A stretch of 64,000 nt of DNA from Desulfovibrio sp. TomC. Lineage in GTDB: Bacteria > Desulfobacterota > Desulfovibrionia > Desulfovibrionales > Desulfovibrionaceae. The stretch lies in contig NZ_JSEH01000002.1 in assembly GCF_000801335.2 (NCBI RefSeq), positions 124,001 through 188,000 of the forward strand. The letters are read 5' to 3'. The position numbers were made by a program, and so were the translations under genes. Below are positions 9,250-17,539 of the stretch, piece after piece. Position 1 is the first letter of the stretch. Every line of letters starts with the position of its first letter. The notes beneath the pieces were generated by a model that saw only the letters and a list, made by a program, of their open reading frames with translations, was not told the origin of the DNA and searched no databases.

Positions 9250-9579
9250 TTAGGCTTCCTTGACGCCGGAGGAGATGGTGTACATCTCGCCAACCGGGCT
9301 GATGAAGATCTTGCCGTCGCCGAAGGCACCCTTGGAGCCGGTGCGGGCGGCTTCCATGATGGTCTTGATCACGAATTCCTTGTCGCTTTCTTCCACGACG
9401 CAGATCAGCATGACTTTGGGAATTTCGTCGTACTGGATCTCGCCGATCTTGATGCCGCGCTGTTTGCCGCGGCCAGCCACGTTGAACTTGGTGACTGCGG
9501 GGAAACCGGCATCCATCAGGGCAGCCAGGACTTCATCGGTCTTCTCGGGGCGGACGATTGCTCTCACCATGGTCAGCAT
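9250..9579 (-). CDS. nifI1: Nitrogenase PII-like regulator NifI1
   Basis: The 109-aa GlnB-family protein (MLTMVRAIVRPEKTDEV...) has a shortened T-loop (VAGRGKQRGIKIGEIQYDEIPK) and the conserved GDGKIFISPV strand with a YTISSG tail. It acts with NifI2 as a hetero-oligomer that inhibits dinitrogenase after ammonium addition. It begins 55 nt after nifH in the same operon. Confidence 0.95.
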   Translation of the reverse strand: MLTMVRAIVRPEKTDEVLAALMDAGFPAVTKFNVAGRGKQRGIKIGEIQYDEIPKVMLICVVEESDKEFVIKTIMEAARTGSKGAFGDGKIFISPVGEMYTISSGVKEA

Positions 9580-9634
9580 ATCGAATACTCCTTACGTGTG
9601 TGCGTATGTGTTGCGTTGCAGGTCGGCGGCAGGC

Positions 9635-10498
<864 letters not shown>

Positions 10499-10501
10499 TT
10501 A

Positions 10502-10517
10502 GGCAAGAGTCATGCCA
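10502..10517 (-). promoter_or_regulatory. Sigma-54 (-24/-12) promoter of the nif operon
   Basis: Read on the minus strand the 16-mer TGGCATGACTCTTGCC matches the sigma-54 consensus TGGCAYRNNNNTTGCW at every fixed position except the last. It lies about 43-58 nt upstream of the nifH start codon. This implies RpoN plus an enhancer-binding activator such as NifA. Confidence 0.85.
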
Positions 10518-10545
10518 GCGCTGGTATGTCGTGATGTGTTTGATT

Positions 10546-10558
10546 TAAATATTTGATA
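10546..10558 (-). promoter_or_regulatory. IHF-like binding site upstream of nifH
   Basis: On the minus strand TATCAAATATTTA fits the IHF consensus WATCAANNNNTTR completely. It sits about 30 bp upstream of the -24 box in an AT-rich stretch, the usual place for the DNA bend that brings an enhancer protein to sigma-54 polymerase. Confidence 0.6.
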
Positions 10559-10615
10559 TTAAATGATAATTTAGTTTCAAACAAATTCTCGATGCTGGCG
10601 GCAGGGCGGCTTCGA

Positions 10616-10648
10616 ACAAAATTGTCGGTCATGGCGCGACAAAATTGT
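10616..10648. promoter_or_regulatory. Twin ACAAAATTGT boxes, possible activator site of the nif promoter
   Basis: Two identical copies of ACAAAATTGT occur at 10616-10625 and 10639-10648, spaced 23 bp centre to centre, about two helix turns. The inner flanks also form TTGTCG-N9-CGACAA. The distance from the -24/-12 promoter (about 100-130 bp) suits an enhancer. No classical NifA site TGT-N10-ACA was found here. Confidence 0.45.
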
Positions 10649-10797
10649 TTGGTATTTGTGTAGGCTGTCGATGGCTTGTCGGGGTGGGGCGAAGCCGGGC
10701 TCCAGGGCCTGCGGTTTCAAACCTGCGCGGCACGCGACTGGCCTTCAGGGCTTTTGTCGTACTATTTTAGCAGGCTATGTATTTGAGCGGCTGGTGA

Positions 10798-10835
10798 CAA
10801 TGGCGCGACGCCGGGTCTTCGGCGTCGCGCCGTTG
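10798..10835 (-). terminator. Stem-loop downstream of tex
   Basis: A 15-bp stem with one G-U type mismatch (arms 10798-10812 and 10821-10835, 8-nt loop) lies about 90 nt after the tex stop. No U-tract follows on either strand, so it may be a Rho-assisted or imperfect terminator insulating tex from the nif promoter. Confidence 0.45.
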
Positions 10836-10922
10836 TTGTGGACGATGGGGAGTTTGCAAATTTGGGAAAATGTTGGATGAAGGAGCTTGCCCAGGACCAG
10901 CAACGGCTTGCCGCCCAGGGTG

Positions 10923-13073
10923 CTAGGCCCTGCCGCCCGCCTCGCCCAGAGGATCGCTTTTGAGACTCAGACTGATGCGTCCGCGCTCCCGATCGACCGC
11001 AAGGACGGTGACCAGCACTTCCTTGCCGACGCGCACCACTTTTGACGGGTCGGCCACGTAGGTGTCGGCCAGATGGCTCACATGGATCAGACCGTCGCGG
11101 TGGACGCCTATATCCACAAAGGCCCCGAAGCTGGCCACGTTGGTCACCAGCCCCGGCAGGCGCATCCCGGGCCGTAGATCGGCGATATCCTCCACGCCTT
11201 CGGCAAAGGAAAACGCATTGAAGGCCGGTCGGGGGTCACGGCCGGGACGGGCCAGTTCGGCCATGATGTCACTGAGCGTGGCGTCCCCCACGTCGTCGGA
11301 AACAAATTTCGCAACGTCGATGCGCGCCCGGGCTTCGGCATCGGCCACCAGCTCGGCCACGGCGCACCCCGCCTGGGCGGCCATACGCCCGACCAGGGCG
11401 TAGCGTTCAGGGTGCACGGCCGTGGCGTCCAGCACCGGCCCGCCGCGCAGCCGCAAAAACCCCGCCGCCTGCTCAAAGGCCTTGGGTCCCAGGCGTTTGA
11501 CCTTGCGCAACTCGGCCCGTGACCGAAATGGTCCATGTTCCAGCCGGTAGGCCAGGATGTTGGCGGCCAGCGACGGCCCCAGCCCGGAAACGAAGGCGAG
11601 GAGCTCCAGGCTGGCCGTATTGAGGTCCACGCCAACGGCGTTGACGCAGCTGGCCACCACCTCGTCGAGGGCCTGCTTGAGGGCCGTCTGGTCCACGTCA
11701 TGCTGGTATTGCCCGACCCCGATGGATTTGGGGTCGATTTTGACCAGTTCGGCCAGGGGGTCCATGAGGCGGCGGCCGATGCTCACTGCGCCGCGCACGG
11801 TCAGGTCCAGGTCGGGAAACTCCCGCCGGGCCACTTCCGAGGCTGAATAGATGGAGGCCCCGGCCTCGTTGACCATGATGACCGGCAACCCCAGACCAAG
11901 CCCGCCGACAAAACGTTCGGTCTCCCGGCCGGCCGTGCCGTTGCCGACCGCCACGGCCTGGATAGCGTATTTGGCGCACAACTCGCGCACGACGACCGCC
12001 GCCTCTTCGGCCTGGCGCGGCGAGCCGGTGGGATAGATGGCGGTATGGTGCAGCAGCGTCCCCTGAGCGTCGAGTACGGCCAGCTTGGCTCCGGTGCGAA
12101 AGCCCGGGTCCAGGGCCAGGACCCGGGACTGCCCCAGAGGGGCGGCCAGGAGCAGGTCGCGCAGATTGGCGGAAAAGACGCTGATGGCCTCGCTGTCGGC
12201 CCGAGTCTTGACCGCAGCGCGCAGTTCGTTTTCGAGCGACGGCCCAAGGAGGCGCTTGTAGCCATCCTCCACAGCCATGGCCACTTCCCTGCTGTCGGCC
12301 CTGTTGCCGGTGACGATCAGGCGATTGAGCAGGCCCAACGCTTCGGCCTCGGGCGGACGCAGACCGAGCGAGAGCACGCCCTCGCGCTCGCCGCGAAACA
12401 TGGCCAGCACCCGGTGCCCGGCAATGGCCCGCACCGCCTCGTCCCAGTCGAAGAAGTCCCGGAAATTGGCCCCGGCGGCTTCCTTGCCCTTGACCACCCG
12501 GGAGATGAAGCGGCTTCGCCGCGTGAACAGCTCGCGCACGGCCCCGCGCACCCGGGCGTCCTCGGTGACCATTTCGGCGATGATGTCCCGGGCTCCGGCC
12601 AGGGCGGCGTCGTTGTCCGCCACGCCCTTTTCCAGGTCAACGAAGCGTCGGGCTTCGTGTTGCGGATCAAGGCCCTGCTGCACCAGCAGGGCCTTCGCCA
12701 GCGGCTCCAGGCCGCGTTCCCGGGCCATGGCCGCCCGGGTCCGGCGTTTGGGTCGATAGGGAAGATAAAGGTCTTCCAGCCGGGCCATATCCGGGGCGTC
12801 GGCGATGGCCCGGGCCAGAGCGTCGGTCAGCAGATCGCGTTCGCCCAGGGAACCGAGAATAGCTTCCCGGCGCTTGTCGAGTTCGGTGAGCTGGGCCAGC
12901 CGATCCCGGATGGAGGCCACGGCCACTTCGTCCAGGGAGCCAGAGGCCTCCTTGCGGTAGCGGGCGATAAACGGAACGGTGGCCCCGTCCGCCAGCAATC
13001 GGGCCACGGCCGCCACCTGGGCGTCCTTAATGGAGAGTTCCTGGGCGAGAAGGCGGGCGTACTTTTCAATCAT
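10923..13073 (-). CDS. tex: RNA-binding transcriptional accessory protein Tex
   Basis: The 716-aa protein has the full Tex architecture: N-terminal helical Tex_N (MIEKYARLLAQELSIK...), a YqgF/RuvX-like domain (about 325-450, VLALDPGFRTGAKLAV), helix-hairpin-helix repeats (about 495-560) and a C-terminal S1 RNA-binding domain (about 640-710, GMRLPGLVTNVASFGAFVDIGVHRDGLIH read in part). Tex binds nucleic acids and influences transcription. It stands alone here; neighbours give no further information. Confidence 0.95.
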   Translation of the reverse strand: MIEKYARLLAQELSIKDAQVAAVARLLADGATVPFIARYRKEASGSLDEVAVASIRDRLAQLTELDKRREAILGSLGERDLLTDALARAIADAPDMARLEDLYLPYRPKRRTRAAMARERGLEPLAKALLVQQGLDPQHEARRFVDLEKGVADNDAALAGARDIIAEMVTEDARVRGAVRELFTRRSRFISRVVKGKEAAGANFRDFFDWDEAVRAIAGHRVLAMFRGEREGVLSLGLRPPEAEALGLLNRLIVTGNRADSREVAMAVEDGYKRLLGPSLENELRAAVKTRADSEAISVFSANLRDLLLAAPLGQSRVLALDPGFRTGAKLAVLDAQGTLLHHTAIYPTGSPRQAEEAAVVVRELCAKYAIQAVAVGNGTAGRETERFVGGLGLGLPVIMVNEAGASIYSASEVARREFPDLDLTVRGAVSIGRRLMDPLAELVKIDPKSIGVGQYQHDVDQTALKQALDEVVASCVNAVGVDLNTASLELLAFVSGLGPSLAANILAYRLEHGPFRSRAELRKVKRLGPKAFEQAAGFLRLRGGPVLDATAVHPERYALVGRMAAQAGCAVAELVADAEARARIDVAKFVSDDVGDATLSDIMAELARPGRDPRPAFNAFSFAEGVEDIADLRPGMRLPGLVTNVASFGAFVDIGVHRDGLIHVSHLADTYVADPSKVVRVGKEVLVTVLAVDRERGRISLSLKSDPLGEAGGRA

Positions 13074-13118
13074 GTGTGGAGAAACCTTTTTCAGTCTGTC
13101 GCCGACAGCAGGCGTTTA

Positions 13119-13379
13119 TTAATCCATGTCCGGGAAAATGATGGTTGTGACAAATTTGCCGTCCGGGCCAATGGCGACTTTGAGCATCCGTCCGCCGGTA
13201 TTGAGGATGCCGGTTTCCAGGGTAAAAACTTTGCCGTCAACGGAGTGCCACGCACCGACGTCATGTTTGGGTCTGTCGGTGTTCTTGTTTTTCTCGATGG
13301 TGTCCCATATCTCGCTTATATCTTGAGCATTTATTTCTAAAAAACACTGCATCAGCTTGTGAAAGTCTTTCGCGGCCAC
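13119..13379 (-). CDS. Small conserved-looking hypothetical protein
   Basis: This is an 86-aa acidic, soluble protein starting at GTG 13379 with GAGGTGA just upstream. It has no transmembrane segment and no recognised motif. An N-terminal helix (FHKLMQCFLEINAQDISEIWDTIEKN) leads into beta-rich sequence (GKVFTLETGILNTGGRMLKVAIGPDGKFVTTIIF). It is 45 bp upstream of tex on the same strand and may be cotranscribed with it. Function unknown. Confidence 0.65.
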   Translation of the reverse strand: MAAKDFHKLMQCFLEINAQDISEIWDTIEKNKNTDRPKHDVGAWHSVDGKVFTLETGILNTGGRMLKVAIGPDGKFVTTIIFPDMD

Positions 13380-13581
13380 GGCTTCACCTCGCGTGTGTTC
13401 TGACGTTATCCGACTCCATGGGGCTGTTTGGGTCTTTTCCCGGCTGTCTTCGCCTTCCTGTCTGGCCAGTCGTTGACGAACTTGCCGGGCGTCTCCTGGT
13501 CACGAGGCCTGTGCCTTTGTCCCAGGCGCTTTGGACGGAGCGCAAGCAATCCAGCCAGATGAGAATTCTTAGAAAAAATTC

Positions 13582-13595
13582 CTGGTCATGACCAG
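13582..13595. promoter_or_regulatory. Perfect 14-bp palindrome CTGGTCATGACCAG
   Basis: It is a perfect palindrome flanked almost symmetrically by AATT, 61 bp upstream of the SRPBCC gene, inside the 276-bp gap between two divergent genes. It could be an operator for either; no promoter boxes could be assigned. Confidence 0.4.
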
Positions 13596-13655
13596 TCAAT
13601 TGGACGCATATGGGAGGGCAGTCTGGCTTTCCCGCTGCGGTCCGAGGGGTATGGT

Positions 13656-14144
13656 ATGGTGCAATTTGATCTGGTCACGCTTTGGCGCATCGGCTCCGGC
13701 CTGACCGAAGTCTGGGACGCCATCACCCGGCCGGCGTCCTGGCCCCAATGGTGGCGCGGCTTGGAAGTTGCCGAGGAGTTGGACCGGGGCAGGGCGGACG
13801 GCATCGGAAACCGGCAGCGGTTCCAGTGGAAGGGGGCGCTGCCGTACCGGCTGACGACGGAACTGACGATCCGTCGGATCGACCCCCTGTCCATGATCCA
13901 GGGCGAAGCGTCAGGGGATGTGACGGGCACGGGGACCTGGCGGTTCGCCTGTGCAGACGGGATCACCCTGGTTCACCACGAGTGGCGGGTGCGCGCCACG
14001 GCTCCCCGGCTCAAGTTTCTGGCAAGCGTTGCCCGCCCGCTGGTCTGCTGGAATCACGGCCGGATCATGGCTTGGGGAGCCCAGGGACTGGCCCGTCATT
14101 TGGGGGCAACCTGCTTACGTGTGGAACGAAGGACTACGGCGTAA
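13656..14144 (+). CDS. SRPBCC-family (polyketide cyclase/START-like) protein
   Basis: The 162-aa protein shows the helix-grip pattern: an initial strand, then VWDAITRPASWPQWW with the usual W-P-x-WW signature, a central acidic loop (GIGNRQRF), long strands (LTTELTIRRIDP, GTGTWRFAC, TLVHHEWRV) and a C-terminal helix (HGRIMAWGAQGLARHL). Such proteins bind hydrophobic ligands; the ligand here is unknown. GAGGGG lies about 7 nt upstream of the ATG. The 3' end overlaps the convergent LolA-like gene by 11 bp. Confidence 0.8.
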   Translation: MVQFDLVTLWRIGSGLTEVWDAITRPASWPQWWRGLEVAEELDRGRADGIGNRQRFQWKGALPYRLTTELTIRRIDPLSMIQGEASGDVTGTGTWRFACADGITLVHHEWRVRATAPRLKFLASVARPLVCWNHGRIMAWGAQGLARHLGATCLRVERRTTA

Positions 14145-14757
14145 AAAAACGGTCGTCAAAGTGGACGTCGATTTGCAAGTCATCCATGAGCACTGCTTCG
14201 AGCAGCCTGTCTGCGGCGTCGTAGGTTCGTACCTGGAGCGGCAAAAACGTGTCTTTGTCGAGATTGAGGAGAAAGCGGTGCGTGCCATCCAGGGAGAAGC
14301 CATTCTGGCCTTCGATGCTGACCAGGATGGTCGATCTGCTCCCCAGCTTCTCTTCTCCCTGCACCGTCGCCTGCCCCTGGTTCTGGAGCAGGAGCGCCCG
14401 CCGCAGGAGCGCCCCAATGTCGGACTCGTTGACCTGATGGCCGGAGGGGCTTTTGATCAGCCGGCTGTCCGGACTCAGGGACAGGGCAAAGGCTTTGGAA
14501 ATGCCGAACGGCTGGAGGCGGACCCGGTTGGTCGTAGGGTCGTACACCAGGACCGCACCGTTATGCGGTCGGATGAAATCCATGCGGACGAAGCCGGGCT
14601 TCTTGAAGGAATACGCAATGATCTCGTTGGATTTACCGTGCATGACCCGCAGGGTAACACGGTAGGAAACCACGTTTTCGTAGCTTTGAAGCGCGGCGGT
14701 CACCATGTCGCGCGGCATGGACGCCAAACTTGCCAGGAGGGCGAGGGCACAGAGCAT
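14134..14757 (-). CDS. LolA-like / DUF1571-type exported outer-membrane lipoprotein-sorting protein
   Basis: The mature part (YENVVSYRVTLRVMHGKSNEIIAYSFKKPGFVRMDF...AVLVYDP...) has the antiparallel-strand pattern of LolA/LolB-type fold proteins, ending in VRTYDAADRLLEAVLMDDLQIDV. ATG 14757 gives 207 aa with a short hydrophobic N-terminus (LCALALLASLAS) but no basic n-region and no clear ribosome site, so the true start may lie slightly upstream. The role could be binding of lipoproteins or lipids in the periplasm. Confidence 0.7.
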   Translation of the reverse strand: MLCALALLASLASMPRDMVTAALQSYENVVSYRVTLRVMHGKSNEIIAYSFKKPGFVRMDFIRPHNGAVLVYDPTTNRVRLQPFGISKAFALSLSPDSRLIKSPSGHQVNESDIGALLRRALLLQNQGQATVQGEEKLGSRSTILVSIEGQNGFSLDGTHRFLLNLDKDTFLPLQVRTYDAADRLLEAVLMDDLQIDVHFDDRFFTP

Positions 14758-15133
14758 GGGGTGGGTATCCGGGGTACTGTATTTCGAAGCGCAGCGCCGG
14801 GCAGTGGCGCAGCCCCGACAGCGACGGACGTGCGACTCGGCCGGATTGCGGGAGCGACTTTTCCGTTTATGTTCGGAGAATACGGGAGAGCGGCAGGGCT
14901 GTCCAGGCGTCAAGAAGGCGGCAGTCTGTAGCCCGTACGCCCTCGACCGGGAATGCTGGACTGGACTCGGCAACAGAGAGCGCAGGGCGCTGCTTTTCAC
15001 GGATATTTGTTTGACCTGACACTCCTGGCCGGATTCCCTCTTTGAAGAAGGGCCTCGCCGCCCGCCAAACGCGCTCATGCCAAAGGATCCAATGCAGCCA
15101 ACGCATATATTTCCGACGTCTCGACAACTTGCG
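14758..15133. other. Intergenic region without recognisable features
   Basis: About 375 bp lie between the LolA-like gene and the small zinc-ribbon gene. Several frames are open, but none has a ribosome site or protein-like composition. No RNA gene, terminator or repeat was seen. Confidence 0.4.
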
Positions 15134-15298
15134 ATGAACACAGTCCACTTTGATCTTGCCGGGCAGGACGTTTTTTTATCCGGCGTCGTCGCCTGCGGTG
15201 AACTGCGTCTGTATCGCGCATCCGGGACCACCGACCCTGCTGCCGTGACCTGCCGACGCTGCCAGCGGACAAAGGTTTATCGAGCGGCCGTGAAGTGA
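15134..15298 (+). CDS. Small zinc-ribbon-like protein
   Basis: This is a 54-aa protein. An early His (TVHF), a Cys (VVACGEL) and a CxxC in AAVTCRRCQRTKVYR match a recurring small-protein pattern (H...CG...TTDP..VTCxRC) found in bacteria and phages, presumably a single zinc site. The start is uncertain: ATG 15134 gives the compact form, an in-frame ATG exists at 15092, and neither has a good ribosome site. It lies just outside the left attachment site. Confidence 0.5.
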   Translation: MNTVHFDLAGQDVFLSGVVACGELRLYRASGTTDPAAVTCRRCQRTKVYRAAVK

Positions 15299-15336
15299 CA
15301 TCGCAGAATTTGACATCGAAATGAGCCGCCAAAGAA

Positions 15337-15367
15337 AAAGGGCTGCGACTTTTGGTCACAACCCTTT
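15337..15367 (-). terminator. Original tRNA-Arg terminator stranded at the left attachment site
   Basis: The 13-bp stem (arms 15337-15349 and 15355-15367, two G-U pairs) is followed on the minus strand by a TTTTTCTTT tract. It follows the partial tRNA copy exactly as the terminator at 30676-30708 follows the intact tRNA, yet its sequence differs beyond the 65-bp repeat. This marks it as the pre-integration chromosomal flank. Confidence 0.75.
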
Positions 15368-15424
15368 GGAATCATTTGGTGGGCAATGTAGGATTCGAAC
15401 CTACGGCCTTTGGCTCCGGAGGCC
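15360..15424. other. Left attachment site (attL), partial tRNA-Arg copy
   Basis: These 65 bp are identical to 30701-30765. They span the tRNA 3' end including CCA, acceptor, T-arm, variable loop and the anticodon loop, then diverge. It is not a functional tRNA because the 5' half is absent. Confidence 0.92.
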
Positions 15425-15526
15425 TGCGGGCGACTTTCCGACATTTCCCGAAAGCCACTGAAACAACTAGAATTTTTATCCATACCTCTGTGCCTGATTC
15501 GGGCATAGCAGGACACTTTTACATTG

Positions 15527-15910
15527 CTACTTATCCGCCTTCTTATCCACTGCCCAAACAACTGCATCCGCATCATGACGGCATGGTCGGGATATCATCG
15601 TGCGTGGCCTGATCGTCGATCTGTTTGCCGGGGGCGGGGGCGCGCTGGGCTGTTCCCATTCAACGCTCATGGCTTCCGCAATTATTTTCAGCGTTGCCAC
15701 GCTGGGGCGTGCGTTGTTGGCCTCCATCTTTGCGTACGCCGGTTCGGAGATTCCCATGCGGCCGGCGACCTCGCGCGGCGAGAGCTTTAAATGCTCGCGC
15801 CAAGCGCGAATCAGGCTCCTACCGTGTTCGAGATGGAGGGTGACCACCTCATGGGGAATCCATATTTCCTCGTCAGGGCGGCCCCCAGGGGCAGCAGCAT
15901 CAGAAACCAT
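15527..15910 (-). CDS. XRE-family HTH protein, antitoxin-like
   Basis: The 127-aa protein has an N-terminal IWIPHEVVTLHLEHGRSL segment, then a classic lambda-repressor-type HTH (LSPREVAGRMGISEPAYAKMEANNARPSVATLKIIAEAM). This N-terminal-extension-plus-HTH layout is common in antitoxins paired with RelE/HigB toxins. No toxin follows it; its stop lies 103 bp from attL. The tail after the HTH is Pro/Arg-rich and may be out-of-family read-through. GAGGTAGG precedes the ATG. Confidence 0.75.
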   Translation of the reverse strand: MVSDAAAPGGRPDEEIWIPHEVVTLHLEHGRSLIRAWREHLKLSPREVAGRMGISEPAYAKMEANNARPSVATLKIIAEAMSVEWEQPSAPPPPANRSTIRPRTMISRPCRHDADAVVWAVDKKADK

Positions 15911-15913
15911 CGC

Positions 15914-15953
15914 CTACCTCGGCAAGAAAACCTTGTATGAGGTGTTCAGGGCC
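15914..15953 (-). pseudogene. 3' remnant of an XRE-HTH gene
   Basis: The minus strand encodes LAKALNTSYKVFL, identical to the C-terminus of the two intact 72-aa XRE genes at 16223-16441 and 17312-17530. Here it is joined directly to the 3' end of a HicB-like gene. The TAA stop of that HicB gene is created out of frame by this remnant, so this is a recombination scar. Confidence 0.8.
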
Positions 15954-16226
15954 TTAGCCAAGATTTCGGTCAAGAAAGGACAGGTCCACTTCAACAAAGG
16001 CCAGGAGGCCGCCTTCGGCCTCGGCCATCCCCAGTACGTCAGTGGCCGGGCTGGCCTGGGGGGCTTCGTCGGCATCGAAGAGGCAGGCTTCCACCGCCTC
16101 TTGGACGGCGGCAAGAGCTTCGTCCAGGGAGTCGCCGGAAGTGAAGCAGCCGGGCAGATCGGGGATGGTCACGCCGTAGCCCGTGCCGTCGTCGGTGTGC
16201 AGGATGGCCGGATAGGGACGTTTCAC
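15954..16226 (-). CDS. HicB-family antitoxin-like protein
   Basis: The 90-aa protein has the partial-RNase-H-fold HicB pattern: YPAILHTDDGTGYGVTIPDLPGCFTSGDSLDEALAAVQEAVE. It starts at GTG 16226, overlapping the stop of the upstream XRE gene (GTGA), so translation is coupled. No HicA toxin (about 60-80 aa with a catalytic His) is present next to it. Its C-terminal DNA-binding domain is missing; the gene ends at the junction with the XRE remnant, so it may be truncated. Confidence 0.8.
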   Translation of the reverse strand: MKRPYPAILHTDDGTGYGVTIPDLPGCFTSGDSLDEALAAVQEAVEACLFDADEAPQASPATDVLGMAEAEGGLLAFVEVDLSFLDRNLG

Positions 16227-16441
16227 AGAAAAACCTTGTACGAAGTGTTCAGGGCTTTGGCCAAACGCTCGGCCATGGCTTCGCCAATAGGACGCTTACC
16301 GGTTTCCATGGCGGAGATGTCTGCCTTGGTTACGTCGAGCATTACTGCAAGCTGTTCCTGGGTCAGCGCTTCGCGCCGTCGCATACCTCGCAAGATATTA
16401 CCCGGACCCATGTCAGGAGAGGTGTCGGTGATGCCGTACAT
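16223..16441 (-). CDS. XRE-family HTH protein (72 aa)
   Basis: The protein reads MYGITDTSPDMGPGNILRGM, followed by an HTH (LTQEQLAVMLDVTKADISAMETGKRPIGEAMAERLAKAL). It is a close paralogue of the gene at 17312-17530, with an identical C-terminus, and so arose by duplication within the element. It is translationally coupled to the HicB-like gene after it. It is probably an antitoxin-type or autoregulatory DNA-binding protein. Confidence 0.82.
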   Translation of the reverse strand: MYGITDTSPDMGPGNILRGMRRREALTQEQLAVMLDVTKADISAMETGKRPIGEAMAERLAKALNTSYKVFL

Positions 16442-16472
16442 GCGGCCCTCCTACAAGAAAACCCGACAAAAA

Positions 16473-16814
16473 TCACAGCACGGCATCCCGCGCCGCCCTT
16501 TCGGCTGCATCGACCACGAATTCGTTGAGGCTTTTGCCTTTGGCCTTGGCGGCGACGGCCAGAAGTCGATGGATTTCCGGAGACAGACGCAGCCGGAATT
16601 GCCCGGAGCAGGGCGTTTCAGGGGGTCTGCCTGCCTGGGCGCACAAGCCCAGATAATCCTCCACGGAATCGGCCAGGGCTTGCCGCAGTTCTTCGACCGA
16701 GCGGCCGGAGAAATGAATCACATCCCGGGTGCCTATCACCTGGCCGTGGAATTCATCGTCGCCGGGAATGAAATCAAAATATCCGGTGAAGCCCTTGTAA
16801 GTCATGGCGTTCAT
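16473..16814 (-). CDS. HicB-family antitoxin with C-terminal ribbon-helix-helix
   Basis: The 113-aa protein begins YKGFTGYFDFIPGDDEFHGQVIGTRDVIHFSGRSVEELRQALADSVEDYL, the HicB/PF05534 pattern. It ends with a RHH-like DNA-binding segment (FRLRLSPEIHRLLAVAAKAKGKSLNEFVVDAAERA). No HicA toxin is adjacent. Confidence 0.82.
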   Translation of the reverse strand: MNAMTYKGFTGYFDFIPGDDEFHGQVIGTRDVIHFSGRSVEELRQALADSVEDYLGLCAQAGRPPETPCSGQFRLRLSPEIHRLLAVAAKAKGKSLNEFVVDAAERAARDAVL

Positions 16815-16892
16815 CGTTTTGGCCCTGGCGCTACGGCCTGCACCCGATTTGTCGAGTCGGCAACGAGTGTCCTGTTGGGGATGGCATATCGG

Positions 16893-17279
16893 CTATTGGC
16901 AGGCCATTTCACGCCGGGCTGCGCGGATCAGGAAAGCGGAGCGGTTGAGGCCGCGTCCTTTGGCGGCGCGGTCGATTTCCTCAAGTGTTCCGGCGGGAAC
17001 CGTGATGTTCACCCGGACCGTGCGCTTATCCATGAACCCGAGATCCACATTGACCAAGGCCCACGCGGCATCCTTGTAAACCGGATCGTCCTTGTAGTGC
17101 TCCAGGCTGCTGGGAGCCGGCTTCTGGAAAGCGCCTTCAAGAATGAGTTCGACAGCTTCCGGGATGTTGCCCAGAGCTTCTTCCAGGGTGTCGCCGGCGG
17201 TGTTGCAGCCGGGGATGTCCGGCAGGGTAACGCCGTAGGCCTTGCCTTTTTCACTGAAGACAGCAGCGGGGAAATACAT
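16893..17279 (-). CDS. HicB-family antitoxin with ribbon-helix-helix (128 aa)
   Basis: YFPAAVFSEKGKAYGVTLPDIPGCNTAGDTLEEAL shows the HicB N-domain. RTVRVNITVPAGTLEEIDRAAKGRGLNRSAFLIRAARREM is a canonical RHH. Full length for the family. It is orphaned: no HicA-like frame lies on either side. It follows the XRE gene at 17312-17530 by 32 bp and is probably in the same transcript. Confidence 0.85.
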   Translation of the reverse strand: MYFPAAVFSEKGKAYGVTLPDIPGCNTAGDTLEEALGNIPEAVELILEGAFQKPAPSSLEHYKDDPVYKDAAWALVNVDLGFMDKRTVRVNITVPAGTLEEIDRAAKGRGLNRSAFLIRAARREMACQ

Positions 17280-17311
17280 AACGCCCTCCTGCCTCTGTCG
17301 ACTTTTTATTT

Positions 17312-17530
17312 CTACAGGAAAACCTTGTATGAGGTGTTCAGAGCCTTAGCCAAGCGCTCGGCCATGGCTTTGCCAATAGGACGCTTTCCTGTTTCCATTG
17401 CGGAGATATTGGCCTTCGTGGTTCCGATCTCTTCAGCCAGGCGTTCCTGGGTCAAGTCTTCGCGACGTCGCATGCCCCGCAAGATATTACCAGGACCCAT
17501 GTCGGGAAAGGTGTCGGCGATGCCGTACAT
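17312..17530 (-). CDS. XRE-family HTH protein (72 aa), paralogue of 16223-16441
   Basis: It has the same MYGIADTFPDMGPGNILRGMR opening and LAKALNTSYKVFL ending as its paralogue. The HTH (LTQERLAEEIGTTKANISAMETGKRPIG) differs mainly in the second and third helices, so operator specificity may have diverged. It is also related to the antitoxin at 17540-17872 (shared METGxRPIG core). It begins 9 bp after that gene. Confidence 0.82.
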   Translation of the reverse strand: MYGIADTFPDMGPGNILRGMRRREDLTQERLAEEIGTTKANISAMETGKRPIGKAMAERLAKALNTSYKVFL

Positions 17531-17539
17531 GCGGCCGTC

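Noticed and set aside
10656-10880. A 74-codon plus-strand frame upstream of nifH
   Set aside because: It overlaps the twin boxes and a stem-loop, has no ribosome site and no protein-like pattern.
15377-15424. A second tRNA-Arg gene
   Set aside because: Only the 3' part is present; the D-arm and 5' acceptor strand are missing. It is the attL copy.
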